Below, in pieces: positions 25,501 to 36,000 of a stretch of DNA of 64,000 nucleotides (position 1 is the stretch's first letter; every line of letters begins with the position of its first letter). The DNA is from Phoronis australis (Eukaryota; Phoronida; Phoronidae). The position numbers and the translations under genes were made by a program. The stretch spans positions 800,656-864,655 of the forward strand of contig NMRA01000111.1 of assembly GCA_002633005.1 (NCBI GenBank). Direction: 5' to 3'. Under the pieces are notes generated by a model that did no database searches, had not been told where the DNA came from, and saw nothing but the letters and a program-made list of their open reading frames with translations.

Positions 25501-28500
25501 TCCTCAGCTAAGTCACACGACAACATCAAGCTTCAACGTTAAAAAAACTCTGGATAACCTCTGAGAAATTCAAAGCAATGGCCACTGAAGTTTGTTCCAA
25601 ATTTACGGACATCTTCCTACCTTCCTCACTGGGTTCACTTGACATGATGCAGCACAGGGTATCCAGTGCATAGCCCAGAATCTCAGAATCACTCCTGAAA
25701 GGTAAGGACAAGCTTTGAACATGTATATCAAGCTCTAAAGAACACTGACCAGACAACAACACCCAGAAAGAAGCCACTGCTGGTTTCAAACTCTCACATG
25801 GATGAAAGTGCAAATTAAAATCCTTATCAGGAGAATAGACACTACTAACTGCACAACTTTGCAAAATACTGAGATGAAGGAATTAAATTAATACAATACT
25901 ATAAACAAGTAAATTACTGACCTGTCAGTCTGTAGAACATTTATTAGAAGTTCCATGCTTTGGGTACCAACTTCCACACGGAATTTCTAAAAGGGTAGAA
26001 TTTCACATAAAACAACAAATTCAAAATGACTCATTGCTCCAGGAAGCGGAGATGTAATGGACAGTTCACATTTAGTTCCATTTTCATGATACAAACTTCA
26101 GAGATGGATAGGGTTCTAGGCCTTCTACGCACACGCTTTTGATGTCATTGATGAGGACGGATATGATATAGTCATGGTTTTTATATTATATTTTATATCA
26201 AAATGCATGAATAGCTGTTTTAAAATAATTATCACGTCAGTTTACAAACAATAGGTTTTCAAATTTAAAACAAGCGGCATGCCAAGCTTGGTATTCAATC
26301 CCGATGAGCATAGCACATATTTGTTGATGCCTGAGCAAAGAATGCACAGCGTTTAGATTTCAAGTTATATGGCCGCACAAATCTGTGTGCACACAGTGAC
26401 TGTTTTGTCAAAACTGAGCAAATAACACATAGGAGATTAATTACAAATATTCATCGGTTGGAACTGTCATAAACATCTACAACATTTGTAAATGTCAACA
26501 CAGTGTGTGGTGAATTTTCCATGATTAAAGGGGAGATAACGACTGACTGACACACGCACGCACACTGGGAACTCGGCTAATTTAATATTATTGTGAATAA
26601 ATATTCAATACAAAAATATAAACACTTTATAAACACTTCTGGGAGGAAAGAAAAGCACTGTTCAGTAAATTTACGACAATGCAATGTAAGTGAATGGCCA
26701 CTAAAATGGAATGGATTGAAACTATATCTCAAAGCTGGTGAGACTTGTAAAAAATTCCAAGCACTCACAATTAAATTGAAGAGAAAAATTGCAAAAATAC
26801 CTTTGATAAGGATTTAAGGGCTCTGACAGCATCCCTGCGATCTTCAAGCAAAGTGGATGACTGAACTCGGTCACACAACCGTTCAATCTAAAATGGAAGC
26901 AAAAGTCAAGTGCAAATTTTAAATTAAAACAAGTCATCAAAACACCCCAGCCATATCGTCACACTGTAAGTAGAATCTATCGACATGAAGCAGTACCACT
27001 GCTCAGTGGGAACTGATCTCAACACACAGTTCTCCATAACAATTCAAACAGCCAACCCACAAATGCCTTATCATATATTGTATGTCACAATTACAAGGCC
27101 TGGCAACAGCTTTCAGCAGGGCAAAAATGATTGAAATTGTATTGCCTAAGGGTACTAATTTTATTCAATGTTCAAAACAGACGATTTTGGAATAAGGGCA
27201 ATTCCGTGAAAGGATAACCTAGAGACAAAAAAATAAAACTGTGACTATTCTTACATTTCTGTTCTCATCTGAAAGCCCAGTCTCTCTTGTTTCACAACCC
27301 ATATATGACTGTCTTATAGCTTTTAATTTTTTATCTAAATGGACCCATTTCTGGGGTCAACAAAAAATTAACTCGATTTTCATGAGTGTCCCTAATTATT
27401 GTGACATAAATACATTAATTATGGGTATTTCACTATATTATCAAATTTGTGCAATCACATGAAGCCCAAACTTTATAAACAAGAGTAAAGCGGAGCGTTG
27501 AAATACGCCCACGAATGCATCGCAAACGGTATGCTTTTAGGGTTGTTTATTTGTGTCATAAAAATGGTCACTAGATGGTGCAAAAAACGTACAATCAATC
27601 CAAAAATGAGAACATGTCATAGCATCTTTAATAGAAAGCTGTTCACCAAATTTCATAGAAATCTGTCATGGAACTATCACAGAAACAAAGGAAAACAGAA
27701 TAAAATAAAATTGCCACCAGGGGGCACAGTGTTCATGGGATCTGCCTGAAAGTCGTTATTGTTGTTGTTAGCTTCATGTAAATACACATACTAAATTTAA
27801 TAAAGATCCAGCAGTGGGTTTAAGAGATACAACTATGGGTGCAAAACAAAACAAAACTACCATTGGAGAAGCCACAGTAGTCAAAGTCGTCATCGTCAAT
27901 CATCCTCTTCACAAAGAGAACACATACGCTAATTTTCAAAACCATCCTTAGAATGATTTTGGTTGATGGAGGGGTGGATGCCAAAAATCAGACTCGAAAA
28001 CAGCCAAAAGGCCACTAGGCAGCACAAAATACTTCGATTCCATCCAGAAACAGGAGGATAGCGTCATCTTACTAATGGACGCCTGCGTTCAAAATTTCAT
28101 GAAAATCCATTAAACCCTTAAAGATACAGAGGTAAATGTAAAATCTAAAATTGCCACCAGGGGGCACACCAGTACTCAGATGATCTGTCCGAAAGTCATC
28201 GTTGTTCTTTGTCAACATCATATAAATATACTTGTTAACTTTAGTTAAGATCCTGCAAGCAAACGATTTAAGAGATAAAGCCATGGGCTCAAAAAACTAA
28301 ATTGCCACTAGGAAGCGCCACAGTAGCTGAAGTCATCGAAAAATCATCGTCAGCCATCCACTTCAGAGTAAAAACATACATGCCAATTTTCACAATTATC
28401 CTGAAAGCAGTTTGGTTGATAGAGGGTTGGACGCCCAAAAACAGACTCGAAAGCGGTAAAAATGGCCACTGGGTGGCGCAAACTAAGTCAAATCCATCTG

Positions 28501-31500
28501 AAAACAAAGCCTGTATCTCAAATGTTTTGAAAAAATGTTAAGGACATTTGAAGATACAGAGGTTAATGTAAAAAAATAGAATTACCACCAGGGGGCACAA
28601 AAGTAGTCAAATCCGTCCGAACATCGTCGTCGTCCTTTGTCAACATCATATAAATACACTAACTAAATTTAGTAAAGATCCTGCAAATGGCTTAGGAGAT
28701 ACAGCCATGGTGCAAACAAAAACAAAACTGCCACTACGAGGCGCCACAGTTGTTGAGATTGTCGGAAAATCGTCGTCAGTCGTCCTCTTCATAGTAAGAA
28801 CATACAATCCAATTTTCACAATCATCCTTAAAGCTGTTTAGTTGATAGAGAGGTGGGTGCCAAAACAGACTCGAAAACAGTAGAAATGGCCACTAGGTGG
28901 AGCAAACTACATCAAATCCATCTGAAAACGGGAGGATAGCGTCATCTTCGTAATAGATGCCTGTATGCCAAATTTTATGAAAATATGGATCTGTCCAAAA
29001 GTTCGCTCATGCTGTTCCATCCATGAAAGGAACACGTGTGCAAAATTTCATGAACATGCGTCAAATGGTTTTGGAGATAGAGCAGCGGACGCTGTACGGC
29101 GCCGCCCGGACGGATGGAGATGACGGCATAATGCATCCACAAAAGTGGGCGAATAAAAATAACATTTAACTTTGTCACATCATCCACCTCTTGCAGTCAA
29201 AGGTCAACTCCCGGATATCATGGTGTCGTACGTCCGTCATAAAAAAAGTGCTAAAAAGTTTTCAACCAAAATTAAAATAATTTCAGATTCTCTTTGAACT
29301 TGTTATTCAATACTACTGACCAAAATTTTAGATCCCAGGGATTATTCGTGAAGTCGGAAATTGTGTGACAGACGTACAGCAATTTTGTACGTCCGTCACG
29401 TGTATCCGTCACACCCATGCAATTGCAACTTTTCAGCCAATAAAATAAACTTAGGTCTCACTTTTACTTTCTAAATTAGCAGAAGATAAAATGTATTTCA
29501 CACCTAAGAACCTTAAAATGATTAAATATTATTAAGGCAGCGTTAAAATCAAGTAAAGTAAAGTAGTTGCTACAGATTTTAACTTAGATGAACTGGACCT
29601 CTTCAATTTCAAAAGTATTTGTTGAAGTAGTTTACAGTGTCATCTAGTTATTCTTAGTAAAATTCAACTTGTTAAAATCAGACAGTTGGACCACATTGTA
29701 AAATCTAAATAAAAAAATGTTAATTTAATGAATTTATTGTTTATCTGTTGCTGCCCATGTTTGTAAAGAAAAACTTAGCTTTTGGAAAATTCAAGACACA
29801 AAACATTCATATCTAAACAAGAGACCTCAAGGAATACTTGCCAAGTTGCTATTGCACTGGAATCAAGTGAACGTGTCATTTCTACTCTGAACTACTATGT
29901 ATGCAATGTTTTGTGTTGAAAAAGCATATGCTGAATATTTTTAGTGGTAGCAACCTGTCATCTACTTTATTGAGCATTTTTGTCACACCTTCACTGACTG
30001 TAGCCACTCTCATTGTGTTTTTCAGTGTCTTGGCTGGCTTGTATGAAATGATTTCATAGCAAATGACTGCACTGTCTTATCTTACATATATTTTTGTCAA
30101 AACAAGAACTTTGAAACCGCAACCTTTTAAGAATGAGACTAATTTTTTTCTGATGGGCTTCGAGGAGATTAAATCAGCGTTTAGAAATGAAAGAGGAAAT
30201 TGTTGGAGACCACGGTAAAAAACAGAATGCAACTGGGAGAAGAATGAATATCTGCCGGATATTCCCTGAAACTCTAAAAAATGCCATCGTGGATCAAGAA
30301 ATTCATAAATGTACCATTATTTAATGCACCTCTTTAAAATTGAAAAAGAATGAGTTAAAAAACTTGATGAAAAGCTAATTATGCTAATCACTAAATAAAG
30401 ACCACCATCTGATAAGGGCTGTTCCAGTAAAATCCGTGTGGGAGGGGGGGGACGACAGTAGAAATAAAAATTCATGGGTGGTGGTCTTCAGAAAAAACTC
30501 AAATTATGGATGGTCGTNATTCAAATTCAGGTTTAGCAACAACTCAAGTTTAATGCAGGAGGGCGTAGGCCTATAAACTAATGAATACACAGAAGTGTCT
30601 AGAAGAATCGTTGGAAAAATAGCAACCAGGGGCGGATCCAGGATTTTTAGCTAGGGGGGGCAGGGCACGGAATAACCAGAATTTCGGCAGATACGCGCGC
30701 CCAGGGTAAATTGTGGGGACGCAGAGGCCTCGAATGAGGACCTGTTGACTAACAAAAAAGGTAAACGGGGTTTGTTAAGGGCCTATGCGTTGTATATCAT
30801 TCCCAATGAGCCCCTGCTTGCACACACCCGAACTCCCAAATGGTATCTGGTAGAATTTTAGGGGGAGCCATGGCCCCCCTAAATCCGCCGCTGGCAACTC
30901 ATGTATTCAGCATGCACGACACAAGAGGAGGCTCAGCACAGGCAGCCCTACGGTAACACATTACCTAGGTGTGCACATGCACGGTGCTATTTGGGAATGT
31001 ACTTGGGGCAAGTGAATTTGTTGTTCGGGCAAGTAAAAATTTCAACTACTTGCCCGAAGGGCCTAAAAAGTTAATGTTGAGCCCTGTAATATAACTCTTA
31101 TATCATTCAATTGGTTTTTATACGTCGTATACCGACGACGTTACAGGACTCAGATCACGAGGTAAGATTAAAAGGCGGTTGTCTGACGTAATAAGCGCCC
31201 ATGTTCGGTTAACCGCCCACCAACAATTCCTTGAAATTTCACGTTTAAGCGACCATGTCTGGTTAATGGCCAATCCTCGAATTTTTGGGTTTGCCAATTT
31301 AACCGCCTAAAGAGTTAACCTGAATGTTTACGGTAAATACATCAATGATTTTGGGAACTGAAATAGGGACTGCTCGAAGAAAAAGTTTGATAACAGGAGT
31401 ATTTGTTCAAGTAGGAAGGAATTAAACATCCTCCTAAGGTATTGTTCCTCTATGCCCAAAAGGTATTTGTAACAATGTGACTTTGATGTTTTAGTCGGTG

Positions 31501-31972
31501 CGAGGCATAATTCGCCGAAAAGCTTCCAGTGTATGGAGCTCCTATAGGAGCTGCATCGCCTCTGGTCGGGCCAACAGAGGCGATTGTCATTGCCTAGGTT
31601 AGGACTGGAGTAGGAAGAGTAGTAGTTTAAATGACACTAACTTTATGTCAGATTTTATTTGACCTGTGACTACGGCACGCAAAAAGGCTGAAAGAGGCGG
31701 CGCAAGTGAAAAAATGTGTACGTCTTATTGTGTAATGTGCACTCTCTGCCTGGCCAAGGGCAGGGCAAGGCCGGTCTCGTCAACTCCATCGCCACCGCCA
31801 CCGCCACCGGTGTCGGGTGCTGAGGAGACACGCGTTGTTTTACAAAGTCACGTCAAGAAGTTGGTAAAAACAGTACTATAGAAATAAAAAAAGATGTGTA
31901 TCCTACCGTGTCAGCACCAGATGGTTGAGCATCACCCTGTGGGGTGCCTACAAATTTTCGTATATAGTCCAT
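9380..31972 (-). CDS. USO1: General vesicular transport factor p115 (USO1), almost complete gene
   Basis: p115 is the long coiled-coil tether that links COPI/COPII vesicles to the cis-Golgi and binds golgins, SNAREs and Rab1. I assembled 21 coding exons: 31907-31972, 26801-26887, 25922-25986, 25621-25694, 25158-25255, 24538-24696, 23497-23617, 22791-22981, 22079-22219, 21531-21774, 21446-21480 (broken), 19413-19523, 18209-18330, 17624-17805, 17201-17316, 16349-16478, 15128-15258, 14403-14615, 13827-14015, 9960-10121, 9380-9436. All have GT-AG borders and matching phases. Together they give about 885 residues, plus roughly 60 lost at the broken exon, close to the ~960 of vertebrate p115. Order: armadillo-like globular head, coiled-coil tail, acidic C-terminus. 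Anomalies: the exon broken at N21461, a 16-copy array in the following intron, and a duplicated exon at 16615-16676. Confidence 0.93.
10310..12412 (+). mobile_element. Long copy of the CTCF-motif tandem-core element
   Basis: The element starts GCGGAGCGTTGAAATGCG.. and ends ..gatgatggcgcataag. Its core is a ~140-bp monomer in three alternating types: A (atggccactagatggcgcaaaa.. at ~10785, 11197, 11675, 12107), B (attgccactagggggcacag.. at ~10515, 10940, 11410, 11829, 12250) and C (ctgccactaggaggcgccac.. at ~10635, 11065, 11533, 11960), so A-B-C repeats every ~410-480 bp. Each monomer also carries aatttcat.aaaatcc and gatacag. Exact matches to the CTCF core CCASYAGRKGGCRS are at 11831-11844, 12109-12122 and 12252-12265, with several one-mismatch sites. 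It lies in a USO1 intron, antisense to the gene. Confidence 0.8.
13371..13658 (+). pseudogene. LINE remnant, C-terminal end of a reverse-transcriptase ORF
   Basis: The open frame contains ARFRCSSHSLMIEVGRHMN, then NVVEEEYNFLLSCDKYSELR and YIEVYN. This is the pattern found at the C-terminus of many non-LTR retrotransposon ORF2 proteins (R-x-SSH-x-L-x-IE-x-GRH ... VEDE-x-HFLL-x-C-x-x-Y-x-x-LR). The usual cysteines of the CxxC pair are replaced (SPFF), and no upstream reverse transcriptase is present. It is a dead fragment inside a USO1 intron. Confidence 0.6.
15829..16185. mobile_element. MITE with TTGCATGAAACAGTC ends in a USO1 intron
   Basis: The left end (cactgttgc..ttgcatgaaacagtc) and right end (gggcagtttcatgcaacagtg) are inverted repeats. 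The related element at 43046-43484 uses the same GCATGA(A/T)ACAGTC end. Confidence 0.45.
16615..16676 (-). CDS. USO1: USO1 exon 15B, duplicated alternative exon
   Basis: 62 bp with acceptor gcaacag and donor GTAATC, the same phases as exon 15A (two bases at the start, phase 0 at the end). It encodes EDIPDYSVQEQERIVSEYKK, paralogous to VQEHESIVSQYKEL of exon 15A but lacking IRDQ. Splicing 15A onto 15B would shift the frame and hit a stop, so the two could only be used one at a time. A third, degenerate copy lies at about 16692-16738. It is intact and splice-competent by sequence, but use is not shown. Confidence 0.6.
16692..16738 (-). pseudogene. Third, degenerate copy of USO1 exon 15
   Basis: On the minus strand CTATAG..CAGGAGAGTATTGTGA aligns with both exon 15A (GAGAGTATTGTGA) and exon 15B (CTATAG..CAGGAGAG), but the reading frame is interrupted and no donor is kept. 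Confidence 0.5.
17201..17316 (-). CDS. USO1: USO1 exon 15A (canonical copy)
   Basis: 116 bp, starting with two bases (phase 1) and ending in phase 0. It encodes VQEHESIVSQYKELIRDQ at its end, matching the conserved p115 segment at the start of the coiled coil. Donor GTAATG, acceptor tcttcag. A shorter alternative copy lies downstream at 16615-16676. Confidence 0.85.
18516..19150. mobile_element. Foldback element with ~213-bp inverted arms in a USO1 intron
   Basis: The left arm (18516-18728) and right arm (18938-19150) are inverted copies of about 90% identity by eye. Shared blocks include caacaacatgtaatgatacacagaca, gtaacaatagactag and caatgacaacctgtggtgtccca. About 210 bases separate them. 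In the USO1 pre-mRNA the arms would pair into a long hairpin. No coding capacity. Confidence 0.8.
20300..21460 (-). repeat. 72-bp x 16 tandem array built from the end of USO1 exon 11
   Basis: Sixteen almost identical 72-bp units lie just downstream of USO1 exon 11. On the minus strand each unit reads ..KLCTNILSQ followed by GTAGAG, so each repeats the exon tail (C-T-N-I-L-S-Q) and its splice donor. Within a unit a second half-copy (..C-S-I-I-L-S-E, ATACTGTCTGAG) is an older ~36-bp duplication. Since 72 is a multiple of 3 and no unit has a stop, one frame stays open for 385 codons; this is not an independent gene. Units differ by single bases only (for example I to L near 20590, I to M near 20491). 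The downstream edge (20290-20340) is more diverged, as expected for the edge of an array. Confidence 0.85.
21446..21480 (-). pseudogene. USO1: USO1 exon 11, interior missing at assembly N21461
   Basis: After the acceptor tttgtttcag at 21490-21481, the sequence continues in the frame set by exon 10 as V-T-C-L-S-G, which suits the linker just before the QLLCGGLF block of p115. It then hits N21461 and at once becomes TAACATACTGTCTCAG plus the donor GTAGAG, i.e. the end of the same exon (..C-T-N-I-L-S-Q), but in a different frame. About 60 residues expected between them are absent from the whole window. This looks like an assembly collapse rather than a real deletion, since exon 12 still continues in frame from ILSQ. 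Confidence 0.7.
21531..26887 (-). CDS. USO1: USO1 globular head exons 2-10
   Basis: Nine exons encode the armadillo-repeat head, with family-conserved blocks in order: STLLEDRRDAVRALKSLSK (26801-26887), RVEVGTQSMELLINVLQTD (25922-25986), EILGYALDTLCCI (25621-25694), QFTEIFIKNPENV (25158-25255), YDFHVRWPTVKLMTSLL and SPMGVSKLMDLLSDSRE (24538-24696), NIQKIVAFENAYERLLDI (23497-23617), VVEDSLMLLLNLLKNN and GWSAQKVSNIHLMLQ (22791-22981), LVRSLVSPTNP and AMSQCGLLQQL (22079-22219), TINTVSEVIRG and RPAIVVLLMSMVNEKQPF (21531-21774). Reading frames join perfectly at every border. This head mediates homodimer packing and binding of golgins in the known family. Confidence 0.93.
23156..23327. repeat. 86-bp direct tandem duplication
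   Basis: The unit ggacagaaagtgagtattag.. to ..caaagctccaagaatgag occurs twice head to tail with only a few base differences, in a USO1 intron. Confidence 0.85.
27487..29160 (+). mobile_element. Second long copy of the CTCF-motif tandem-core element
   Basis: It begins gcggagcgttgaaatacgcccacg and ends ggagatgacggcataatgcatccac.. gggcgaataaaa. The core again alternates A (27566, 28005, 28460, 28885), B (27710, 28150, 28580) and C (27855, 28303, 28728) monomers, about 425-440 bp per trimer. Exact CTCF-core matches: 27714-27727, 28154-28167, 28585-28598. It lies in USO1 intron 1, in the same orientation as the 10.3-kb copy. Confidence 0.8.
29165..30600. other. USO1 intron 1 DNA, no gene seen
   Basis: AT-rich intronic DNA without recognisable exons. 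It contains a local repeat of gtacgtccgtca(c/t) (29228-29410) and a single N at 30518. Confidence 0.4.
30628..30893. mobile_element. MITE, GGCGGATCCAGGATT family
   Basis: The left end is aggggcggatccaggatttt and the right end is ggcccccctaaatccgccgctgg, inverted relative to each other. Same family as 699-882. Confidence 0.65.
31345..31597 (-). mobile_element. Single arm of the long-inverted-repeat element seen at 54308-55240
   Basis: Reads from ttttgggaactgaaatagggactg to cagaggcgattgtcattgcctagg, matching the right arm at 54979-55240. Other pieces of the family lie near 32580-32650, 32985-33090 and 55385-55590. Confidence 0.7.
31907..31972 (-). CDS. USO1: USO1 exon 1 with start codon
   Basis: 22 codons beginning MDYIRKFVGTPQGDAQPSG and ending in phase 0 at a GTAGGA donor. 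It joins in frame to IERLCDRVQSS at 26887, matching the start of p115 proteins (a short hydrophobic start, a Gly/Gln/Ser-rich linker, then the ..I-x-x-L-C-x-R-V helix). The start is the only ATG fitting this pattern. Intron 1 is 5.0 kb long. Confidence 0.8.
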
Positions 31973-32017
31973 ATTTTTGTCGAACAAAAATAACAGCAAG
32001 AAGCTCGACTGAGTCCA

Positions 32018-32053
32018 CGCATGCGCTTTCGACGTGGCAAAGTTTTACTTCCG
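32018..32053 (-). promoter_or_regulatory. Likely USO1 promoter elements (NRF1-like and ETS-like)
   Basis: About 45-80 bases upstream of the USO1 ATG lie GCGCATGCG (32018-32026, NRF1-like) and ACTTCCG (32047-32053, ETS-like). Both are common in TATA-less housekeeping promoters, which fits USO1. Motif-based only. Confidence 0.4.
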
Positions 32054-32160
32054 TATATTCGTGGACTAGCCTTTTTCTCGTTTCTGACTTTTTCTTAGAG
32101 TAAATTTAAAATTTTCTGCTATCTGGTTGGACAGAAACGTATTTTGAAGTGTTCCACTTA

Positions 32161-32340
32161 GCCTCGAATAGTATGGACATAAATAAATTGTTATTCGATG
32201 ACCTTATTTTTGTTAACCTACTTATTGAAGAAGTTGACCTAGATAATAGAGAAAACACCGTCGGCGTTGACGAGCTCAAACACTATCGTCGTATGGTTCT
32301 CGAGTTTTGCATCCTCATCTTATTGGTTTCTTGCATGTAA
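32161..32340 (+). CDS. Unidentified short ORF divergent from USO1
   Basis: A plus-strand frame begins MDINKLLFDDLIFVNLLIEE, continues with acidic residues and GVDELKHYRRM, and ends in a hydrophobic stretch (VLEFCILILLVSCM). Composition looks more protein-like than neighbouring ORFs. It starts about 190 bases from the USO1 ATG on the opposite strand, so a shared promoter is possible. I do not recognise the protein; it could be chance or part of a repeat. Confidence 0.2.
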   Translation, partial: ASNSMDINKLLFDDLIFVNLLIEEVDLDNRENTVGVDELKHYRRMVLEFCILILLVSCM

Positions 32341-32744
32341 AAGGCGTGTACGGGTATCTTTTTTAATTATTTTTGATCGTGTGATTTTGGGACCACATTT
32401 GTCGCCGCATAATGACAACTTTTTATGGTAAGAAATAAGAAATCATCTAAGGAATCACTTGTGCACAGTCATAGACCGTGTGTACCGGCCAGATATCACT
32501 GTCTAGCACTGACAGTGTACTTTGACTGTCTGCTGACCTGCTTCTAGTAGACAGTGCCACCGTCGCTGTTTAGCAGTGGAGACGGTGGTACTCCCATAGG
32601 CCCTTCATACGGATGCTTTTTGGCGAATTGTGCTTCACACTAAGTCACGCTGCTCTTGCTCTGGGAGTAATGTATAGTCCTAGTCTTGCTGTAAGTTGTA
32701 ACTAAGAAAAACTAAATACATTTTGTTGGCCTTTTGAAATAGAG

Positions 32745-32960
32745 CATGCGCACACCCAGCCTTCAAAATGGGGGGCTCGAATTCCTGACGTATGGACCTT
32801 TTGCTAACAAGAGAGCGGGCGGACTAAAAAAAACAAAAAAAAAAAACGGGAGCACACCACTGCGAATTGCGCGTTTGTGCTTATTTACTGGGCTTTTGTC
32901 CCATTTCCTCGGACATTTTGTCTCTCAGGGGCGGACCTTTTTGCCCACTTCGCCATTCGA
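32745..32960. repeat. Repeat with GCGCACACCCAGCCTT and GCCCACTTCGCC ends
   Basis: This sequence recurs in inverted orientation at 39745-39985 (gcgaagtgagtaaaaaggtcc .. ttttgttagcaaaaggtc .. aaggctgggtgcgcg). The end motif GCGCGCACCC..GGGCCCCCATTTG..GGCGAAGT also appears at 63950-64000, where it runs off the window. Confidence 0.6.
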
Positions 32961-33122
32961 CCCCTGGGTGCCTACATGTAGAGGGACAGCTTAGGAGACA
33001 GTCAATGTCTTTATTTCCTTCTAACTCTAACAAATACTCCCGTAATCAAACTTTTTTCATAGTTCGGTTAGGCAACTGGCCATTTTTATCTTGAATTTAA
33101 AAACCCTCCAAGTGCATGAAAC

Positions 33123-33435
33123 CAGTGGTGGATTTAGGGGGGGGAGGTGTTGGGCAAGGGGGCCATGGCCTCCCCTAAAATTCTACCAAATACCATTTGG
33201 GAGTTTGGGTACGAATTGCACATGCGCACAACGAACGGGGCTCGGAGAGGGGGGGGGGGGTGAATAAGCAATGCATAGGCTCTGAACATTCCCCGTTTAC
33301 CGTTTTTTTTTAGTCAACAGGGTCCGCAGACCCAAATTTTCGAGATCCCTGCATCCCTACATTTTAGGCTGGGCTCGTGCATCTGCCAAATTTCTGGCCC
33401 CCCCTAACTCAAAATCCTTTATCCGCCCCTGGAAA
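33123..33435. mobile_element. MITE, GGCGGATCCAGGATT family, complete copy
   Basis: Left end agtggtggatttaggggggg, right end ccctaactcaaaatcctttatccgcccctgg, roughly inverted. Contains ccaaataccatttgggagtttggg shared with other copies. Confidence 0.65.
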
Positions 33436-36000
33436 CCACTCAAGTTTCTTTGATCTCAAGCATATCTTTAAGTTTTATCCAGTTTTCTGATTGTCAAAGT
33501 AGAAACAGCGTCATGCTGAGAGTGGACATCCTCTTAGCGTTTGGTTGGCTTGTGTTACAAATGCATCTTGCCTGACTCCACTAAAACATTGTTTCTACTT
33601 ATTTTTTGTGTTACTGTTGGGTGAATTTGTCTTTACTATTAACAAATATTCATAATTCATTTTTGAAGCATCAAAATTGACCCTTAAATAGTAATGTGAC
33701 AACTTGTGATTGATTTGAATGCGAGTCATCCAGCACACTGTCCAAAACAACGGCTCATAATGTAAAGCTGCTACTAGTATAATTGATATCGCCTGATTTG
33801 AATAGTTTGCGGACAACCTTATGTAAACAGTTTGGTGATGACTGTGTTTCACGCACTCTTTGAGTTTCAATTTTCGCCAATGAGATCGACATGCAACTAC
33901 TGTGTAGTATATTGGTAGTGGCAGTGGTAGTGCAAGTTTTTAATCCAGTAAAGTTTCGAGGGGGTTCCCTTACAAATTATGAGTTGAGGGCATACCAGTA
34001 GAGATTCAAATTCCAAACCAATGGAATATCTAGAAAAATGAGTATCTGCACTTATACTCAAAATTTTTTCTAATGCGTTCTGTGCCACCCGTTGTCCTCT
34101 ATCAAGCTCAAGTCACGTTTTTTGATATTCTAAAGTGACATCAACACAGGGAAACACTTATTACTTTCTTCAGTTTCTTTAATTTTCCTTCTTATAGATG
34201 GATTTTTATGATTCAAAAACAACCACCAGCATTTGATGACAGATTCAGAATAGCACAAAACTGAAAGTTTCTTAACTTCATTATGGTGTAGTGCATAAAG
34301 GGTGTAAGCTGCACATTATGCATCCAGGATGTGTATGCTGGTCATGTGTTATCATGTAAAAGGCCCATTAATGCTGCTATGAAGGTATGATAATCAGTCG
34401 CACACAGTTCAGTGGTTTGTAGCTGGACCACAAATTTGCCCCTAGCCATTAAAAGTTTATGAAGTCGTGTTCCCAGAAAATTAGGAAACTCAACCCTTAA
34501 GGGACCCAGCATCCTTGCAAATTTGGTTAGAATAACAAGGCACCTATTTGTGGAGAGCTTCTATGAGTAGTTCATCCACCCTCTTATGGTTATGGGTTTC
34601 CCATAGCATCAAGTTGTAAGGGTTCCAAACCATGCAAAATGCTTAGTGGTGAAATTAAAGTTCTAGTGGAGAACAGTTTATTTTGATCTGCGGTCCTTTT
34701 AACCCAGCAAGAAATGGACCCTTTTGTGACGTTCTTACCTCTTGAAGTTTGGAAGTAGTTTGGCTTTGAAAAAATAGGCTATCAGAGTGGTATGTTATGA
34801 AAATGTTACAGAATTTTTGAAAAATAAACTTTTTGGTACTTAATATCTTGAAAGACCTACAATTGCAAAGCCAGACTATAGCTTTCTGTAACAGTGGTCA
34901 TTCAATGAAGATTTCATTTATTTATGCTTTTTGTGATATTGTCTATCAGAGCTACAGAAACTGTTTTTTTTCCATAACCGGTGACGAGATGGCCATAATT
35001 TCACACTTTCAGCTCTGGTTAATGTTACAACTTATTTCTAAAGGTGCCTAGGTCAGAAATTGTTGTCATGCTAAATCGCATAAGCTTGGTAAAATAACTA
35101 CCTCTTTGAAAAAGGCAGTCGTCACTTACAGGGATCTGAATTTTGCTGGAGAATCTATGATGTCCATAGATCAGTAGAGAAAATTGGTTTCTCAAAATGC
35201 GGGACAGCAGTAGATGATTATTACCATGAAAATTCTCTAAATGATTTAAGGGGTTAAAAGCTGGCTCTCAGTGAAGTAATAATTTTTGTTTGGGCCATTT
35301 ACAGTTTCAAGGCAAATTCATTTCTGAGATCATTTAGACATGATTTCAGAGGTTTTGGTTTTAACTAACTGTTAACCTCTCAGTAACGTCTGCAGTCAGG
35401 TAATGACTTTCATGTCTTTCAGAACAAGGGGTCGACACAGTCCAAGGTTTACTTGCTTTCCTCACATCACTGCTCAATCTGTCTTCATTCCTTTTATTTT
35501 GTGTTTACTTGATTATTGCTTGGCTTGCCCCGGCATGGAGACAAGGCACCAGTCCATTGGAATGCAGAAAGGTATGGTAATATTTTGTGATTCAAACGAG
35601 GTTTATCTCAAATTTCATCTCTCATGTTCAGTTTGATTTCACACCATTTGCCATAATTTAAACCATGGATTTCTATAATACACAGGGTATTTCAAAATTA
35701 TGGAACTGATTACAAAAGCATGTGTGGTCTGATACAGCTGAATTAGAAAGTATATGTAATTCAAACTGGCGTGGAACTATGGGTATCAAAATTTCAAATC
35801 TGGTCAGCACGCCACCCGTTGGCCACATCATGTAACCTAATGGATATAAGTCTGAAAAGATTTCTATTCCTAGAATTAGAAAGTAGGTGCGTCGCAGTTC
35901 CATATTTTTATCAATTCACATTATATGTGTAAAAGCATAACGTCATTCTTGTTTGACATCCACTGCTTTATCTCCGAAAGCCTTTGATGGATGTTCCCCA
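33436..36000. other. Intergenic, no gene seen
   Basis: AT-rich DNA. I searched for the missing N-terminal exons of the elongase at 36824 (expected to encode a first membrane helix and a KPF/KPL-like motif) and did not find them. No other recognisable exon. Confidence 0.4.

Noticed and set aside
31666-31881. A proline-rich ORF (..SSTPSPPPPPPVSG..) as a gene
   Set aside because: It lies antisense to USO1 intron 1 next to exon 1; the proline run comes from a (ccg/cca) microsatellite.
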